Positions 7,142 to 17,200 of a stretch of DNA of 38,332 nucleotides are shown piece after piece. The stretch is from Flavobacteriales bacterium. GTDB lineage: Bacteria > Bacteroidota > Bacteroidia > Flavobacteriales_D > Parvicellaceae. The notes below the pieces were generated by a model. The model searched no databases. It saw only the letters and a program-made list of their open reading frames with translations, and had not been told where the DNA came from. A program made the translations under genes and the position numbers. How positions within the stretch are numbered: the stretch's first letter is position 1; every line of letters starts with the position of its first letter. Where the stretch lies: the NCBI GenBank assembly GCA_020631555.1, contig JAHDGY010000020.1:1-38332 (forward strand), in the 5' to 3' direction.

Positions 7142-10100
7142 TTAGGGCTTCTTTCTATCAGGAAGACCATAAACAGGCATCAACTTATCTTTTGCAATAT
7201 CAATAACACTCGTTGTTGCAACACAGATTGAAGAATAAGTTCCTACAACAACTCCAACCATTAAGGCGAATACAAATCCCTTAATTGTGTCACCTCCAAA
7301 AACGAAAATCATTAGCAACACCAAGAAAGTAGAAACCGACGTATTCAAGGTACGGCTCAACGTACTGTTCAAAGCGCTGTTCACTACCTCCTCCACATTT
7401 TCCCTTTTGTGTACACCAATATACTCTCGAATTCGATCAAATACTACAACGGTATCATTTATGGAATAACCAACCACTGTCAAGATTGCTGCAATAAACG
7501 CCTGGTCAATTTCCATTGAGAATGGAAGAATTCCCCAGAAAATAGAGAATATTCCGAGTACAACTAACACATCATGGAACATTGCCAACAATGCACCAAC
7601 ACCAAATACCATTTTACTAAACCTAAACCTGATATAAAGGAATATCGCAATAAGCGCAAATAAGATTGCCTTGACAGAACTCCAAATCAACCCAGAAGAT
7701 ATACTTGGGTCAACCTGCCTACTCGCTGCCTTGGTCGCCTTGTTTCCTAAACCATCCAAAGTACCCATAAGAAGCATTTCCACTTCTTCAGCTACCTCAG
7801 GTCCAGTTTCCTTGATTCTATATTTAGTAGTGATCTCAAGCGTGTTTTCATAAGAAGCACCTACCGTCTTTACTTCCGGAGATTGCTTCACACCATCCTT
7901 ATCCAGGAAAACATTTGCTAACGCATTTTTAATAGTTGATTGATCTGGAGATTCTTCAAAAGCGACTCTATACTTTCTTCCACCTGAAAATTCAACACCT
8001 GCATCCAATCCTCTAACAACGAGCGAGGTAACACCAGCAATAATCACCAATAAACTAACGCCGTAGTACACTTTTCTTTTCTTGATAAACTGAATAGCTG
8101 TTTTTGTTAACCAATTTTCAGTAGCCTTGGTTGAAAACGAAACTTCCTTCTTAGCATCTAACATATAGCTAAAAATTAATCTCGTTATAAAAATAGCAGA
8201 GAACAAAGAAGTAAAAATTCCGATAATTAAAGTAGTCGCAAATCCTTTAATCGGCCCCGACCCAAAATAAGCTAGAATGATAGCTGTCAAAAGCGTGGTA
8301 ACGTTGGCGTCGACAATTGCCGAATATGCCCTCTTATATCCATCTGCAATTGCAAGTTTCAATCCTTTGCCTGCTCTCAATTCCTCTCGAATTCTTTCGT
8401 AAATCAGTACGTTGGCATCAACCGACATACCAATAGTAAGCACAATACCTGCAATACCAGGAAGTGTAAGCGACGCAGTTAACGCTGCTAACGTTCCTAC
8501 AATCAAAAGGACGTTAATAACTAGCGCGATATTGGCAACCACACCTGCTTTTGCATAATAAAACACCATGTAAATCAGTACAATCAACAAAGCAATCATG
8601 AATGATCTGAAACCAGAATCAATATTTTCTTTTCCAAGGATTGGTCCAACAATTGCCTCATCCACAATTTTTGCTGGCGCTGGTAACGCTCCGGCCTCTA
8701 AGATAGACGCTAGAGCCTTAGCCTCATCAATTTGGAAATTCCCACTAATTTCTGTCTGACCACCGGTGATTTCCCCTTGAACAATTGGACACGAGTACAC
8801 AACATCATCCATTACGATCGCTACTGCTTTCTTGATATTCTTCTTAGTCATGTCTGCCCATGCAATAGCTCCATTTTGGTCCATTCCTATATTTACCGTG
8901 ATCTTTCCTGTTTGATCCGTTCCTTGCATTGCTCTAGTAATGTTTTCACCATCCACGTAAGGAGTTCCATTTTCGGTCTTTTTAATACCATACAAGGACA
9001 AACCTCCATTCTCTGCTTTTGCATCGTAGCAAATCTGCAATCTTCTATCCAATAGTCCTTCCTCTCTGGCTATACGAAGAGCAGCACTAAACACAGCAGT
9101 ATCCTTAGTCGCTATATAACCAATTCTAGCTCCAGGAAACCATCTCGTTCTGTCCTGATTAATATTTGGCGCAACCCGTCTTTGGAATACATACTTTTTA
9201 CCAAGCTCCTCCTCCGACAAATCTGAATTTGGATCATCTTCAGCTAATTCGTCTCCGTTTGCTGTATCACCGTTTAAACTATCTAACTCGTCCAATTCAG
9301 CAGCCAACAAACTATCCTCTTCCGAATCGAAAGAAGCAAGTTCATCAGTGGACTCTGCCGCACCAGTTGAATCTACATCTGTATCTACACTGTCGGCCTT
9401 TTCATTGTCTTCACCAAGCCAAAATTCCGGATACATTCTTCGAGAAACTTTTTCCTCGATAGCCGTAAGCATCTGAAACGCCTCATTATTTGGGTAGGTC
9501 TCCCAAAACGAAAGATTGGCCGTAGATTGAAGCAGTTTCCTAATCTTACCAGCATCATCAATACCAGGCAAATCGACAAAAAGACGCTGCGTACCACTTT
9601 GTTTCTGAATTGTTGGCTGAGACACTCCGAATTTGTTAATTCGGGCTTCAATAATTCTTTCCGTTTTGTCAATGGCAGTTGCTGCTTCTTCTTTTAAGAT
9701 TTCGGCAATCGCATCATCCGACAAGTCCAAAGGATACTTCTCCTTATCAGCAAGGTAGTAGTACCTCGCTAAACTAGCACTCGGATCGTCCTTGTTAAAC
9801 TCTTTAAATTCCTGTAAAAACATGTCAACGAAATCTCCTTGAGACCCTCCATCAACAAATTTCTCTAACGCCGCTTCATAAGGCTTTCTAAATCCAACTT
9901 CAATCGGGTTTTTAGCTAAATTATCTACCAAACCAGTGGCAGAAACTTCCAATGTCACGCTCATACCTCCCTGAAGATCAAGACCAAAGTTGATTTGACG
10001 ACTCTTACATTGCTCGTAAGTCATCCCAAAAATTGGATACACGCCATCGTTTACATGCTCTTGGTGATATTCTTTCTCAAAATGATCAAGAACTCTACCT

Positions 10101-10306
10101 TCGCCTGCAGGCTTGGTGATATCCACAACTTCTGATCCATTAACCCACTGGTCTGGATTCTCTAGTTTGACATTTGAAAGTTGGTTTTTAGCATAGGTCT
10201 CTGCTTTAGAGTCCACACCGTTCACAACCCATGAAAACGACAACTGGTATAAACAGGCCACTAAAAGCAACACCGTAAACACCCAAATTGTTCCTCTGTT
10301 TTGCAT
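7142..10306 (-). CDS. secDF: Protein translocase subunit SecDF (fused)
   Basis: A 1054-residue fusion of SecD and SecF, the proton-driven accessory complex that pulls exported proteins out of SecYEG on the periplasmic side. The N-terminal TM is MQNRGTIWVFTVLLLVACLY. The SecD head begins with NFGLDLQGGMSVTLEVS. SecD membrane motifs are visible near SVDANVLIYERIREELRAGK. The SecF half starts near residue 760 with DAGVEFSGGRKYRVAF and ends with SINDTVVVFDRIREYI. A fused SecDF is normal in Bacteroidota. An acidic Asp/Ser-rich insertion of ~75 residues (9190-9410) interrupts the SecD periplasmic domain. The frame extends 17 codons upstream, but the ATG at 10304-10306 gives the proper TM start and sits just behind a promoter box. 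Confidence 0.97.
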   Translation of the reverse strand: MQNRGTIWVFTVLLLVACLYQLSFSWVVNGVDSKAETYAKNQLSNVKLENPDQWVNGSEVVDITKPAGEGRVLDHFEKEYHQEHVNDGVYPIFGMTYEQCKSRQINFGLDLQGGMSVTLEVSATGLVDNLAKNPIEVGFRKPYEAALEKFVDGGSQGDFVDMFLQEFKEFNKDDPSASLARYYYLADKEKYPLDLSDDAIAEILKEEAATAIDKTERIIEARINKFGVSQPTIQKQSGTQRLFVDLPGIDDAGKIRKLLQSTANLSFWETYPNNEAFQMLTAIEEKVSRRMYPEFWLGEDNEKADSVDTDVDSTGAAESTDELASFDSEEDSLLAAELDELDSLNGDTANGDELAEDDPNSDLSEEELGKKYVFQRRVAPNINQDRTRWFPGARIGYIATKDTAVFSAALRIAREEGLLDRRLQICYDAKAENGGLSLYGIKKTENGTPYVDGENITRAMQGTDQTGKITVNIGMDQNGAIAWADMTKKNIKKAVAIVMDDVVYSCPIVQGEITGGQTEISGNFQIDEAKALASILEAGALPAPAKIVDEAIVGPILGKENIDSGFRSFMIALLIVLIYMVFYYAKAGVVANIALVINVLLIVGTLAALTASLTLPGIAGIVLTIGMSVDANVLIYERIREELRAGKGLKLAIADGYKRAYSAIVDANVTTLLTAIILAYFGSGPIKGFATTLIIGIFTSLFSAIFITRLIFSYMLDAKKEVSFSTKATENWLTKTAIQFIKKRKVYYGVSLLVIIAGVTSLVVRGLDAGVEFSGGRKYRVAFEESPDQSTIKNALANVFLDKDGVKQSPEVKTVGASYENTLEITTKYRIKETGPEVAEEVEMLLMGTLDGLGNKATKAASRQVDPSISSGLIWSSVKAILFALIAIFLYIRFRFSKMVFGVGALLAMFHDVLVVLGIFSIFWGILPFSMEIDQAFIAAILTVVGYSINDTVVVFDRIREYIGVHKRENVEEVVNSALNSTLSRTLNTSVSTFLVLLMIFVFGGDTIKGFVFALMVGVVVGTYSSICVATTSVIDIAKDKLMPVYGLPDRKKP

Positions 10307-10325
10307 ACAAATATTTTTAGGGGTG

Positions 10326-10357
10326 CAAATATAGAAACAACTATCTGAAATTGCCAA
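10326..10357 (-). promoter_or_regulatory. Putative secDF promoter
   Basis: TATATTTG (10326-10333) matches TAnnTTTG, and TTG (10355-10357) lies 21 bases upstream, the spacing expected for the Bacteroidota -33 element. The predicted RNA start falls about 10 bases before the preferred ATG at 10306, which supports that start over the longer frame. Confidence 0.55.
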
Positions 10358-10425
10358 TCTGAAGACCAGTGTTGTACGCTTAAAGCGATATTTTTTCGAT
10401 GATTATGAGTTTAACTAATCTTCAT

Positions 10426-10433
10426 TATCTTTG
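10426..10433 (+). promoter_or_regulatory. Putative -7 box for the FG-GAP protein gene
   Basis: TATCTTTG fits TAnnTTTG and ends only five bases before the ATG at 10439, so a transcript from here would have almost no leader. No clear -33 TTG is present. Confidence 0.42.
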
Positions 10434-10438
10434 GCAGT

Positions 10439-12652
10439 ATGCGATTGGTATTATTTTTTGTAGCAGTATGGGTCGGATTAGATACTTGTTGTCAAAGTCG
10501 TTACTTTTTTACCGAGGCAAACCAACCATTAGTTATCAATAACGGTGATACATTGGACCTCGCTTGGTTTGGTGGGTTAAATAGCCCTCAATTTTCAAAA
10601 ATGGACATTAATGGCGATAACGTTGAAGACCTTGTGATTTTCGATCGGTCAAGTTTCAAAACAATTTGCCTACAAGCAGAAGGGAAGAATAGCAGAAAGT
10701 ATACACATGTACCCAAGTTAGAGACGGGGTTCCCACCTGAATTGGTTAATTGGGCTCTGTTTCGTGATTATAATTGTGACGGAAAAAAAGACATTTTCAC
10801 TTCTTCAGTCGGAGGCATCCACGTGTACGAAAATGTTTCAGCGGATACACCAATATTTGTTAAACGAACGGACAAATACTTGCCTTCACAACAGGCTATT
10901 CTAACCAATCTTTATGTTCCAGGAGCAGATATACCGGCTATTGAAGACATTGACGGCGACGGAGATTTAGACATTCTCACTTTTGGGCTTGTTGGTAGTT
11001 ATTTAAGGTACCATCAAAATCTTTCGATGGAAAAATATGGCGTTTGCGATAGCCTTACTTATGAATTGAAAAATAGATGTTGGGGTCATTTTTCGGAAGG
11101 TCTGTCCACCAACGACGTCAAACTTTTTGATACCTGCAACAGCAATGTGATCGACCCCCGAGGTTCAGATGAAATTGAACCAAGATTCCATGCAGGATCT
11201 ACTGTTCTCAGCATTGATTTAGATGGAAATAAAGTGTATGATGTTGTTTTGGGCGACATAAGTTTTAACAACGCAGTTTCCATTGTTAATGGCGGAACTG
11301 CTCCGAACACTAATTCCTCGATGAAAAGTACAGAGTCTAATTTTCCGTCAAATTCCGTTCCAATTGATGTTAGGGTATTCCCAGCAATATTTCACGTGGA
11401 TGTCGATAATGACGGTCGACGTGATCTATTAGCCTCCCCCAACGTAAAAACATTTGGGTTGGACAATATGAACGTTTGGTATTACGCTAACAAAGGAACT
11501 GATGATGTTCCAATATTTGATTTCGTTCAAAAAGATTTTCTAACTAATGAAGGAATAGACATGGGACGAAATTCGGTGCCAGTTCTGTTCGATTTAGATG
11601 GCGACAAAGATCTAGATCTTTTCATCGGTGGTAAGGGTGATTTTGACCAAGCGTCGGACAAAGTTATTCCTAAGCTGATGGTCTATGAAAATACCGGCAA
11701 CGGCCAAAACCCAAAATATGAACTCTATATGGAAAGCATTGTAGATTTCCAATCGGCAGGATTTACAGAAAGTTTGCGCCCTACCTTTGGAGACCTAGAT
11801 AATGATGGAGACCCCGACATGTTGATAGGTGATAAAGACGGACATATCCATTATTTTCCAAATATAGCTGGAGCCAATAAGCCAATGAATTTCGGAACAC
11901 ATTTCCCACAAATCAAGGATAAAGATGGAAATACGATTAATGTTGGAGTTCAAGCTTCTCCGTTTCTTTTCGACATTGACGAAGATGATGATCTGGACCT
12001 AATTATTGGAGAAGAAAAAGGAAATTTGAACTTCTATCGAAACGAATCTAAGGACAACTATAGTTTTGAGTTGATAACCGATTCTCTTGGCGATATCGAC
12101 GTAGGAAAGTGGGGTGAGGATTTAATGGGAGTACCCTATTTTTTCAAAGATACGAATGGTAAAATTCAACTTTTCATGGGGTCAGCGGACGGACACGTGA
12201 TTCACTATAATGACATCTCGGGGAATTTGGGTGGCAGTTTTAACCCTGTGGACACAATTTTTTCTAGAAATATATTTGGTTCGCTATCGAGTGTAGCTGT
12301 CGGAGACCTCAACGGAGATAACATTATGGATTTGATTGCGGGCAACGCTCGTGGCGGATTGCAGTATCTTTCAGGAATCCCTGAGAACATATTCACTTCG
12401 GTTGAAGAACCCAATCCTAAATTTGATTTTGGGATTTTTCCGAATCCAGCGAGTGACGAAATCTCACTTAAAACGGATCTGGCCGACTTCTCTGTGCATA
12501 TTTACGATATGCTAGGAAGACACCTACAGGAATTTAAATTTGCACCTGAACGAATAGACGTTTCAAACTTGTCAAATGGCACATATTTGTTGCAGCTCAA
12601 AACCTCCTTTGGGCTTTACACCAAGAAATTTTCAATTCAGAAGGGAAACTAA
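10439..12652 (+). CDS. FG-GAP/VCBS-repeat surface protein with T9SS type A sorting domain
   Basis: A 737-residue exported protein. The N-terminus MRLVLFFVAVWVGLDTCCQS is a signal peptide. The body carries repeated calcium-binding loops of the FG-GAP/VCBS type: DINGDNVEDLVIF, DYNCDGKKDIFTS, DIDGDGDLDILTF, DVDNDGRRDLLAS, DLDGDKDLDLFIG, DLDNDGDPDMLIG, DIDEDDDLDLIIG and DLNGDNIMDLIAG. These suggest a beta-propeller. The last ~75 residues (FGIFPNPASDEISLKT, YDMLGRHLQEF, LSNGTYLLQL, KKFSIQKGN) are a T9SS type A sorting domain, so the protein should be sent across the outer membrane. Its stop codon overlaps that of the convergent M20 gene by two bases. The ligand or biological role is unknown. Confidence 0.93.
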   Translation: MRLVLFFVAVWVGLDTCCQSRYFFTEANQPLVINNGDTLDLAWFGGLNSPQFSKMDINGDNVEDLVIFDRSSFKTICLQAEGKNSRKYTHVPKLETGFPPELVNWALFRDYNCDGKKDIFTSSVGGIHVYENVSADTPIFVKRTDKYLPSQQAILTNLYVPGADIPAIEDIDGDGDLDILTFGLVGSYLRYHQNLSMEKYGVCDSLTYELKNRCWGHFSEGLSTNDVKLFDTCNSNVIDPRGSDEIEPRFHAGSTVLSIDLDGNKVYDVVLGDISFNNAVSIVNGGTAPNTNSSMKSTESNFPSNSVPIDVRVFPAIFHVDVDNDGRRDLLASPNVKTFGLDNMNVWYYANKGTDDVPIFDFVQKDFLTNEGIDMGRNSVPVLFDLDGDKDLDLFIGGKGDFDQASDKVIPKLMVYENTGNGQNPKYELYMESIVDFQSAGFTESLRPTFGDLDNDGDPDMLIGDKDGHIHYFPNIAGANKPMNFGTHFPQIKDKDGNTINVGVQASPFLFDIDEDDDLDLIIGEEKGNLNFYRNESKDNYSFELITDSLGDIDVGKWGEDLMGVPYFFKDTNGKIQLFMGSADGHVIHYNDISGNLGGSFNPVDTIFSRNIFGSLSSVAVGDLNGDNIMDLIAGNARGGLQYLSGIPENIFTSVEEPNPKFDFGIFPNPASDEISLKTDLADFSVHIYDMLGRHLQEFKFAPERIDVSNLSNGTYLLQLKTSFGLYTKKFSIQKGN

Positions 12653-13833
12653 TGAGATAGTTCCTTCACACAACTAAAAGCCATTAACGCCATACCAACT
12701 TCTAAGGCAGATTCATCAACGTTAAATGTAGAAGTATGTAAACCTGGAGCCTTTTCATTCTCTGACGCTGCAACCCCCAAGCGGTAAAAACATCCGGGAA
12801 TTTCCTGTGCAAAATATGCAAAATCCTCGGCTGTCATTCTCAAGTCGAGATCAACAACATTTTCACTTCCCAATAATTCCAGTGCACTATTTCGGAACGT
12901 TTCCGATATTCTTTGGTCATTAGAAAGAAAAGGGTAACCAACTCCAATATCAAAGTTGCATTGCCCCCCCATGGAAATGGCAATGCCTGTTGCCATTTCC
13001 TTCATAAGTTGGTGAGCACGCATTCGCCAATCCTCATCAAAGGTTCTGAAGGTGCCTGCTAACTTCACTTTATCCGGAAGAATGTTGGTTGCTCCATTAG
13101 CCTCTACTTTACCAAAAGACAGCACCGATGGTGTTGCTGGATTACCATTTCTACTGACTACTTGCTGCAAAGCCACCACAATTTGCGATGCAATCAGTAC
13201 AGGATCTATGCACAAATGCGGCAACGCGGCATGCCCCCCCTTACCTATTATCTCTACATGCAATTCATCACAGGAAGCCATGTACATTCCAGAACGAATG
13301 CCAATTTTTCCAACAGGCAATTCAGGGTAAACATGCTGGCCAATAATTCCTGTTGGGGATGGGTTTTTAAGCACACCGTCTTTGATCATCAGCGAAGCTC
13401 CTCCTGGCAGTCGTTCTTCTCCAGGCTGGAAAATTAGTTTTACCGTACCATTAAATTCCTCCCTCAAACTATTCAGAACTTCGGCCGAACCTAGCAAACA
13501 CGCAGTATGAACATCGTGTCCGCAGGCATGCATTACTCCAGTATTTTTTGATTTGTACGAGATATCATTTTCCTCCTGAATTGGAAGCGCATCCATATCC
13601 GCTCGAAGTGCCACAACCTTACTTTCTGGATTTTTTCCCTGAATAAGCCCCACAACTCCTGTTCCGGCTATTCCTGTTTGAAAAGAAACCCCAATTCTTT
13701 CAAGTTCATTTTGAACAAACTTAGAAGTTTCATATTCCTTAAAAGACAACTCAGGATTTTGATGAATCTTTCGTCGAATATCGGTGACTTTTTCTTTCAA
13801 ATCACTTGACATTCCCAAAACCTTATCTCTCAT
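12649..13833 (-). CDS. M20 family amidohydrolase (N-acyl amino acid / hippurate hydrolase-like)
   Basis: A 394-residue zinc peptidase-family protein that would hydrolyse N-acyl amino acids. Metal-binding motifs of the M20D subfamily are visible: MHACGHDVHTACLLG, the paired glutamates of QPGEERLPGGASLM, the dimerisation-lid segment GKGGHAALPH, MTAEDFAYF, and the C-terminal ligand in LHTSTFNVDESAL. The N-terminal RRKIHQNPELSFKEYET is also canonical. The length is typical (380-400). Start at 13833 overlaps the end of the TSUP gene (ATGA), with a possible internal ATG eight codons later. It is the last gene of a three-gene minus-strand operon. The exact substrate cannot be read from sequence; no signal peptide is seen, so it is cytoplasmic. 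Confidence 0.93.
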   Translation of the reverse strand: MRDKVLGMSSDLKEKVTDIRRKIHQNPELSFKEYETSKFVQNELERIGVSFQTGIAGTGVVGLIQGKNPESKVVALRADMDALPIQEENDISYKSKNTGVMHACGHDVHTACLLGSAEVLNSLREEFNGTVKLIFQPGEERLPGGASLMIKDGVLKNPSPTGIIGQHVYPELPVGKIGIRSGMYMASCDELHVEIIGKGGHAALPHLCIDPVLIASQIVVALQQVVSRNGNPATPSVLSFGKVEANGATNILPDKVKLAGTFRTFDEDWRMRAHQLMKEMATGIAISMGGQCNFDIGVGYPFLSNDQRISETFRNSALELLGSENVVDLDLRMTAEDFAYFAQEIPGCFYRLGVAASENEKAPGLHTSTFNVDESALEVGMALMAFSCVKELSH

Positions 13834-14231
13834 GTTCGATCTGAAAAGAACGCCGAACCCAATAGTATCATTCGAATTGCAACGTACAACATTATTATTC
13901 CAAAAACGAATTTAACCAATAATGGCGATAGCCTCAATGACAACTTAGATCCCAAATACCCACCAAGTATAAAAGCCAATCCCATTACTACCGTATATGT
14001 AATATATGTGGAGTTGAGATGTTCCGATTTGTAATAATTATACACTGCCAAGATTCCGATTGGAGGCAGCATTAAGGTTAAGCTAACCCCTTGAGCTTGA
14101 TGCTGATTAAGATGTAACAAATATATGAGCGCGGGCACAATTATCACCCCTCCTCCAACGCCAACGAAACCACTCATCACCCCGGAAAGCAATCCGATTC
14201 CAAGCAAAATAAGTACTGTAGAAACCTCCAT
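13830..14231 (-). CDS. TSUP (TauE/SafE) family permease, half-size
   Basis: A 133-residue inner-membrane protein with about four hydrophobic helices. It contains the TSUP signature region GLLSGVMSGFVGVGGGVIIVP, then QAQGVSLTLMLPP, and a GGYLGSKLSLRLSP loop. Full-size TSUP proteins carry two such repeats (about 250 residues); this is a single-repeat form and probably works as a dimer. Members export sulfite, sulfoacetate or related anions, but the substrate here is unknown. The ATG directly follows the stop of the TolB-like gene (TAAATG), and its stop overlaps the M20 start, so all three are coupled. Confidence 0.88.
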   Translation of the reverse strand: MEVSTVLILLGIGLLSGVMSGFVGVGGGVIIVPALIYLLHLNQHQAQGVSLTLMLPPIGILAVYNYYKSEHLNSTYITYTVVMGLAFILGGYLGSKLSLRLSPLLVKFVFGIIMLYVAIRMILLGSAFFSDRT

Positions 14232-17200
14232 TTAAAAATCAAGAGATAAAGAAAAATGTATAATAGATGGAAGTGTACGACCGTCATCCACACCCCAGGC
14301 CCAATCCAATCTCATAAAATACCCAAACAATCTCGATCGAAGTCCGAAGCCATAACCAAAGACTATTGGTTCCCTTTGATTTTCAATCGTAATTAGGAGC
14401 GGCTTCTGGTAATGTTCAGTCGTATTAAATGAATTTTCCAAAGCATAAGGATTCAAACCGGTCCAAGCAGTTCCGGCATCACCGAATCCAATGACCTGAA
14501 AATTCTTGACGAAATCTGATTTAATTGGATCTTTTCTGAAATAACTAAATACCGGGAATCGAATTTCCGTATTGACGATTGCAAAACTATTCCCATTCCT
14601 GCGGTTTTGATAAAACCCTCTCATGGGCGTCGCAATAGTCTGATAAGCATAACCTTGATTTTGGTCTACGATAATACTAGGGTCAAATTTTGCAGCGACC
14701 CATCCATCAACTCCGCCTAGGTAATACAATAATTTTTGACTACCAACAGAGGTACTCGTCGCAAATCTAGTAGTCCAAACAATATCTCGATGCACCTTCT
14801 GGTAATGCCGAACATCGAACCCTAAAACCGTAAAATCTCCTTTCTTGAAAATCTCAGACGCACTCTCTATATTCTGCGAACGAACCTCCTGCATGTACTC
14901 AGCCCAAATCTTCAATCTTGTTCCATTTAAAAGGTTTAGCGCTATTGGTCTCGTATTATCGTAAACGTACTCCATTTTTAGACCCAACATATGATGTAGT
15001 TCATTTCCGGCACGAAGCGAACTAGCGTCCATTGCTTTGGTAACGATATTGTCGTTCCTTACCAATCCAGTAGTCCGAAGACTCGCGACCTCACTGAAGG
15101 GGTAACTATAGCGGGCTTTAAAGTTGTACATGATTGCTTTTCGCCAACGGGTTCCATTTAAAGCCGAAATTGCAGATCTTGAAACCAAAAATCTTCTATC
15201 CAACCGGTGCTTTAAATCTTCATACATCAGTAAAAAATCCGAGTTACCAAGCTGAAACGGTAGTCGCATCCCACCACTAATTCTATAATCTTCAAATAGG
15301 TCGATTAACTCTACTCGCAAGAGAGCTCCTAATCCAGGATTATTAAACTCATCCCCCTCTCCGTAACGCTGATAGTTCTGCGTTAAAAAACCAACCTGCA
15401 ATTGAGTCGCCACTTCATTAGTAGTATAATTCACGTCGTAAATTTCTACACGAGGCATCTCGAATGTGTCCGCGTTGTTCTTGCCTATATCATCAGATGA
15501 ATCTGAATTTTCATCATCAATATCGAAAGTGATCGTCTGCTTTTCATGAACAGACTGGCCATCGGCAAACTGATAATTCCCGAGATCAAACCCATCTTCG
15601 GTTACTGAATCTCCAATACTTTCTGCCTGAACATTGCCAATTTTATCTACACCTTCGAGAGCGCCCCCTTTTATCAGTTCATCCGTAGCAATTTGTTGCA
15701 ACTGATTAGCACGCAAAGTAGATTCTTGAACATTGCTGGGTAATTGGGCACTGTCATCTGCAATTTGGCCAACGAAAAACTTGTACTCGTTTTGATCGAA
15801 AAACAACATGGAGTAATGACCAGCCTTTGGATTAATGTCATATTCCAAGATACTATTACCGAAATTGGACAACGGATCGGTAACCGAGAAATAGCGGTAA
15901 TGAACAGCTGTATCGACATAACTTATGGCACTATCATAACGCGCACGATAACGATTGAGAATCCCATTTTTATCACTCAAAAAGGTATACCCGTCATTCA
16001 AATAAGGAGCTGGTGTGGTTTCATTGATTGAAGGCGTATTAGTCAATTGTGTGAGCTTCTGGCCTCGCTGATCTTTCAAATTATAGGTAAAAAGGTCCAT
16101 TTCCGTCCCCATCAGGTTTACCATTTCTTGTTTGCGAAGGGTATCATCTGGGCGGTTCGAGCTAAATATTATTCGACCGTCATCTAAATATCTAGGCTCC
16201 AAATCATCATAAAAATCGTCGGTCAACTGAACTTTATTGCCACCAATAATTTTGTAAATAAACAAGTCCGTTTTCCCTTTCTTAACACCCGAAAAAACAA
16301 TTTCTTTCCCATTTGGAGCATAGTCAATACTTAGTATTTTTTCCACTCCTACAATGCGTTTGACTGTTTTTTTGCGATCATCCATATTGATGATCGACAA
16401 AACAATCTCTCCCTTCTTTTCTTCCAAAACACAGAAAGCAATTCCCTTAGGATGCCAGGCAACTAGAGGATAGGTATAGTCCGGAATTCGATCTAATTTA
16501 TGCCCCCCTTTCAGCATTCTTTTTCTCGAATCTTCCTCCGTATCGTACAACCAAACTTTATATTGGCCGAGCTCGTTTGAAACCAACACATGATACCGTT
16601 GATCAGGACTTACCTTGAATTGACTATACTTCCGAATCTTCTTTGTCCTTACTTTCCATGGTTCCAATGCCACCGTGTCACGACCAAATTCATCCGACTT
16701 AAACCTTCTGTCGTAGTAAGCGTGAGAGTCTAAAATCAATTGTCTAAGCGAACTACCAACTACGTACAAAAATCCGTTGTCTATATTCTTGGCAATCCGG
16801 GTCATGTACAAAATATTGGCAATGCTATTTTCGCCATAAGTCTCGGCAATGTAATTCCAAAGCGCATGACCAGCATATTCTGCTTCCTTCCCTCGTAATC
16901 GATTAAAATATTTGTAGTTCTTCCCTTGAATAACACTTTTAATCTGAACTTCCAATAATGGATTCCAGCCCGTTCCCAAATACGCGTACAACCCTTGCGT
17001 ATACCATTCAGGCAGATTAAGCAATGTAGAGTTCTTAACTACCTCCTTCCAGTTCACACCATACATCATCTGACTCACCAGAACTTCGGACAAAACAGAC
17101 CGAATTTGTCGATCAAAAGAAATATGATCCCCTTCGTAATAAATAAAAACTCGATTGCCAATGATTCTCGTTACGCCACCTATCGTAGCTGTATTCTCCA

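Noticed and set aside
9385-9672. A 95-residue minus-strand frame within secDF
   Set aside because: It lies inside the secDF coding region in another frame; secDF is clearly the real gene.
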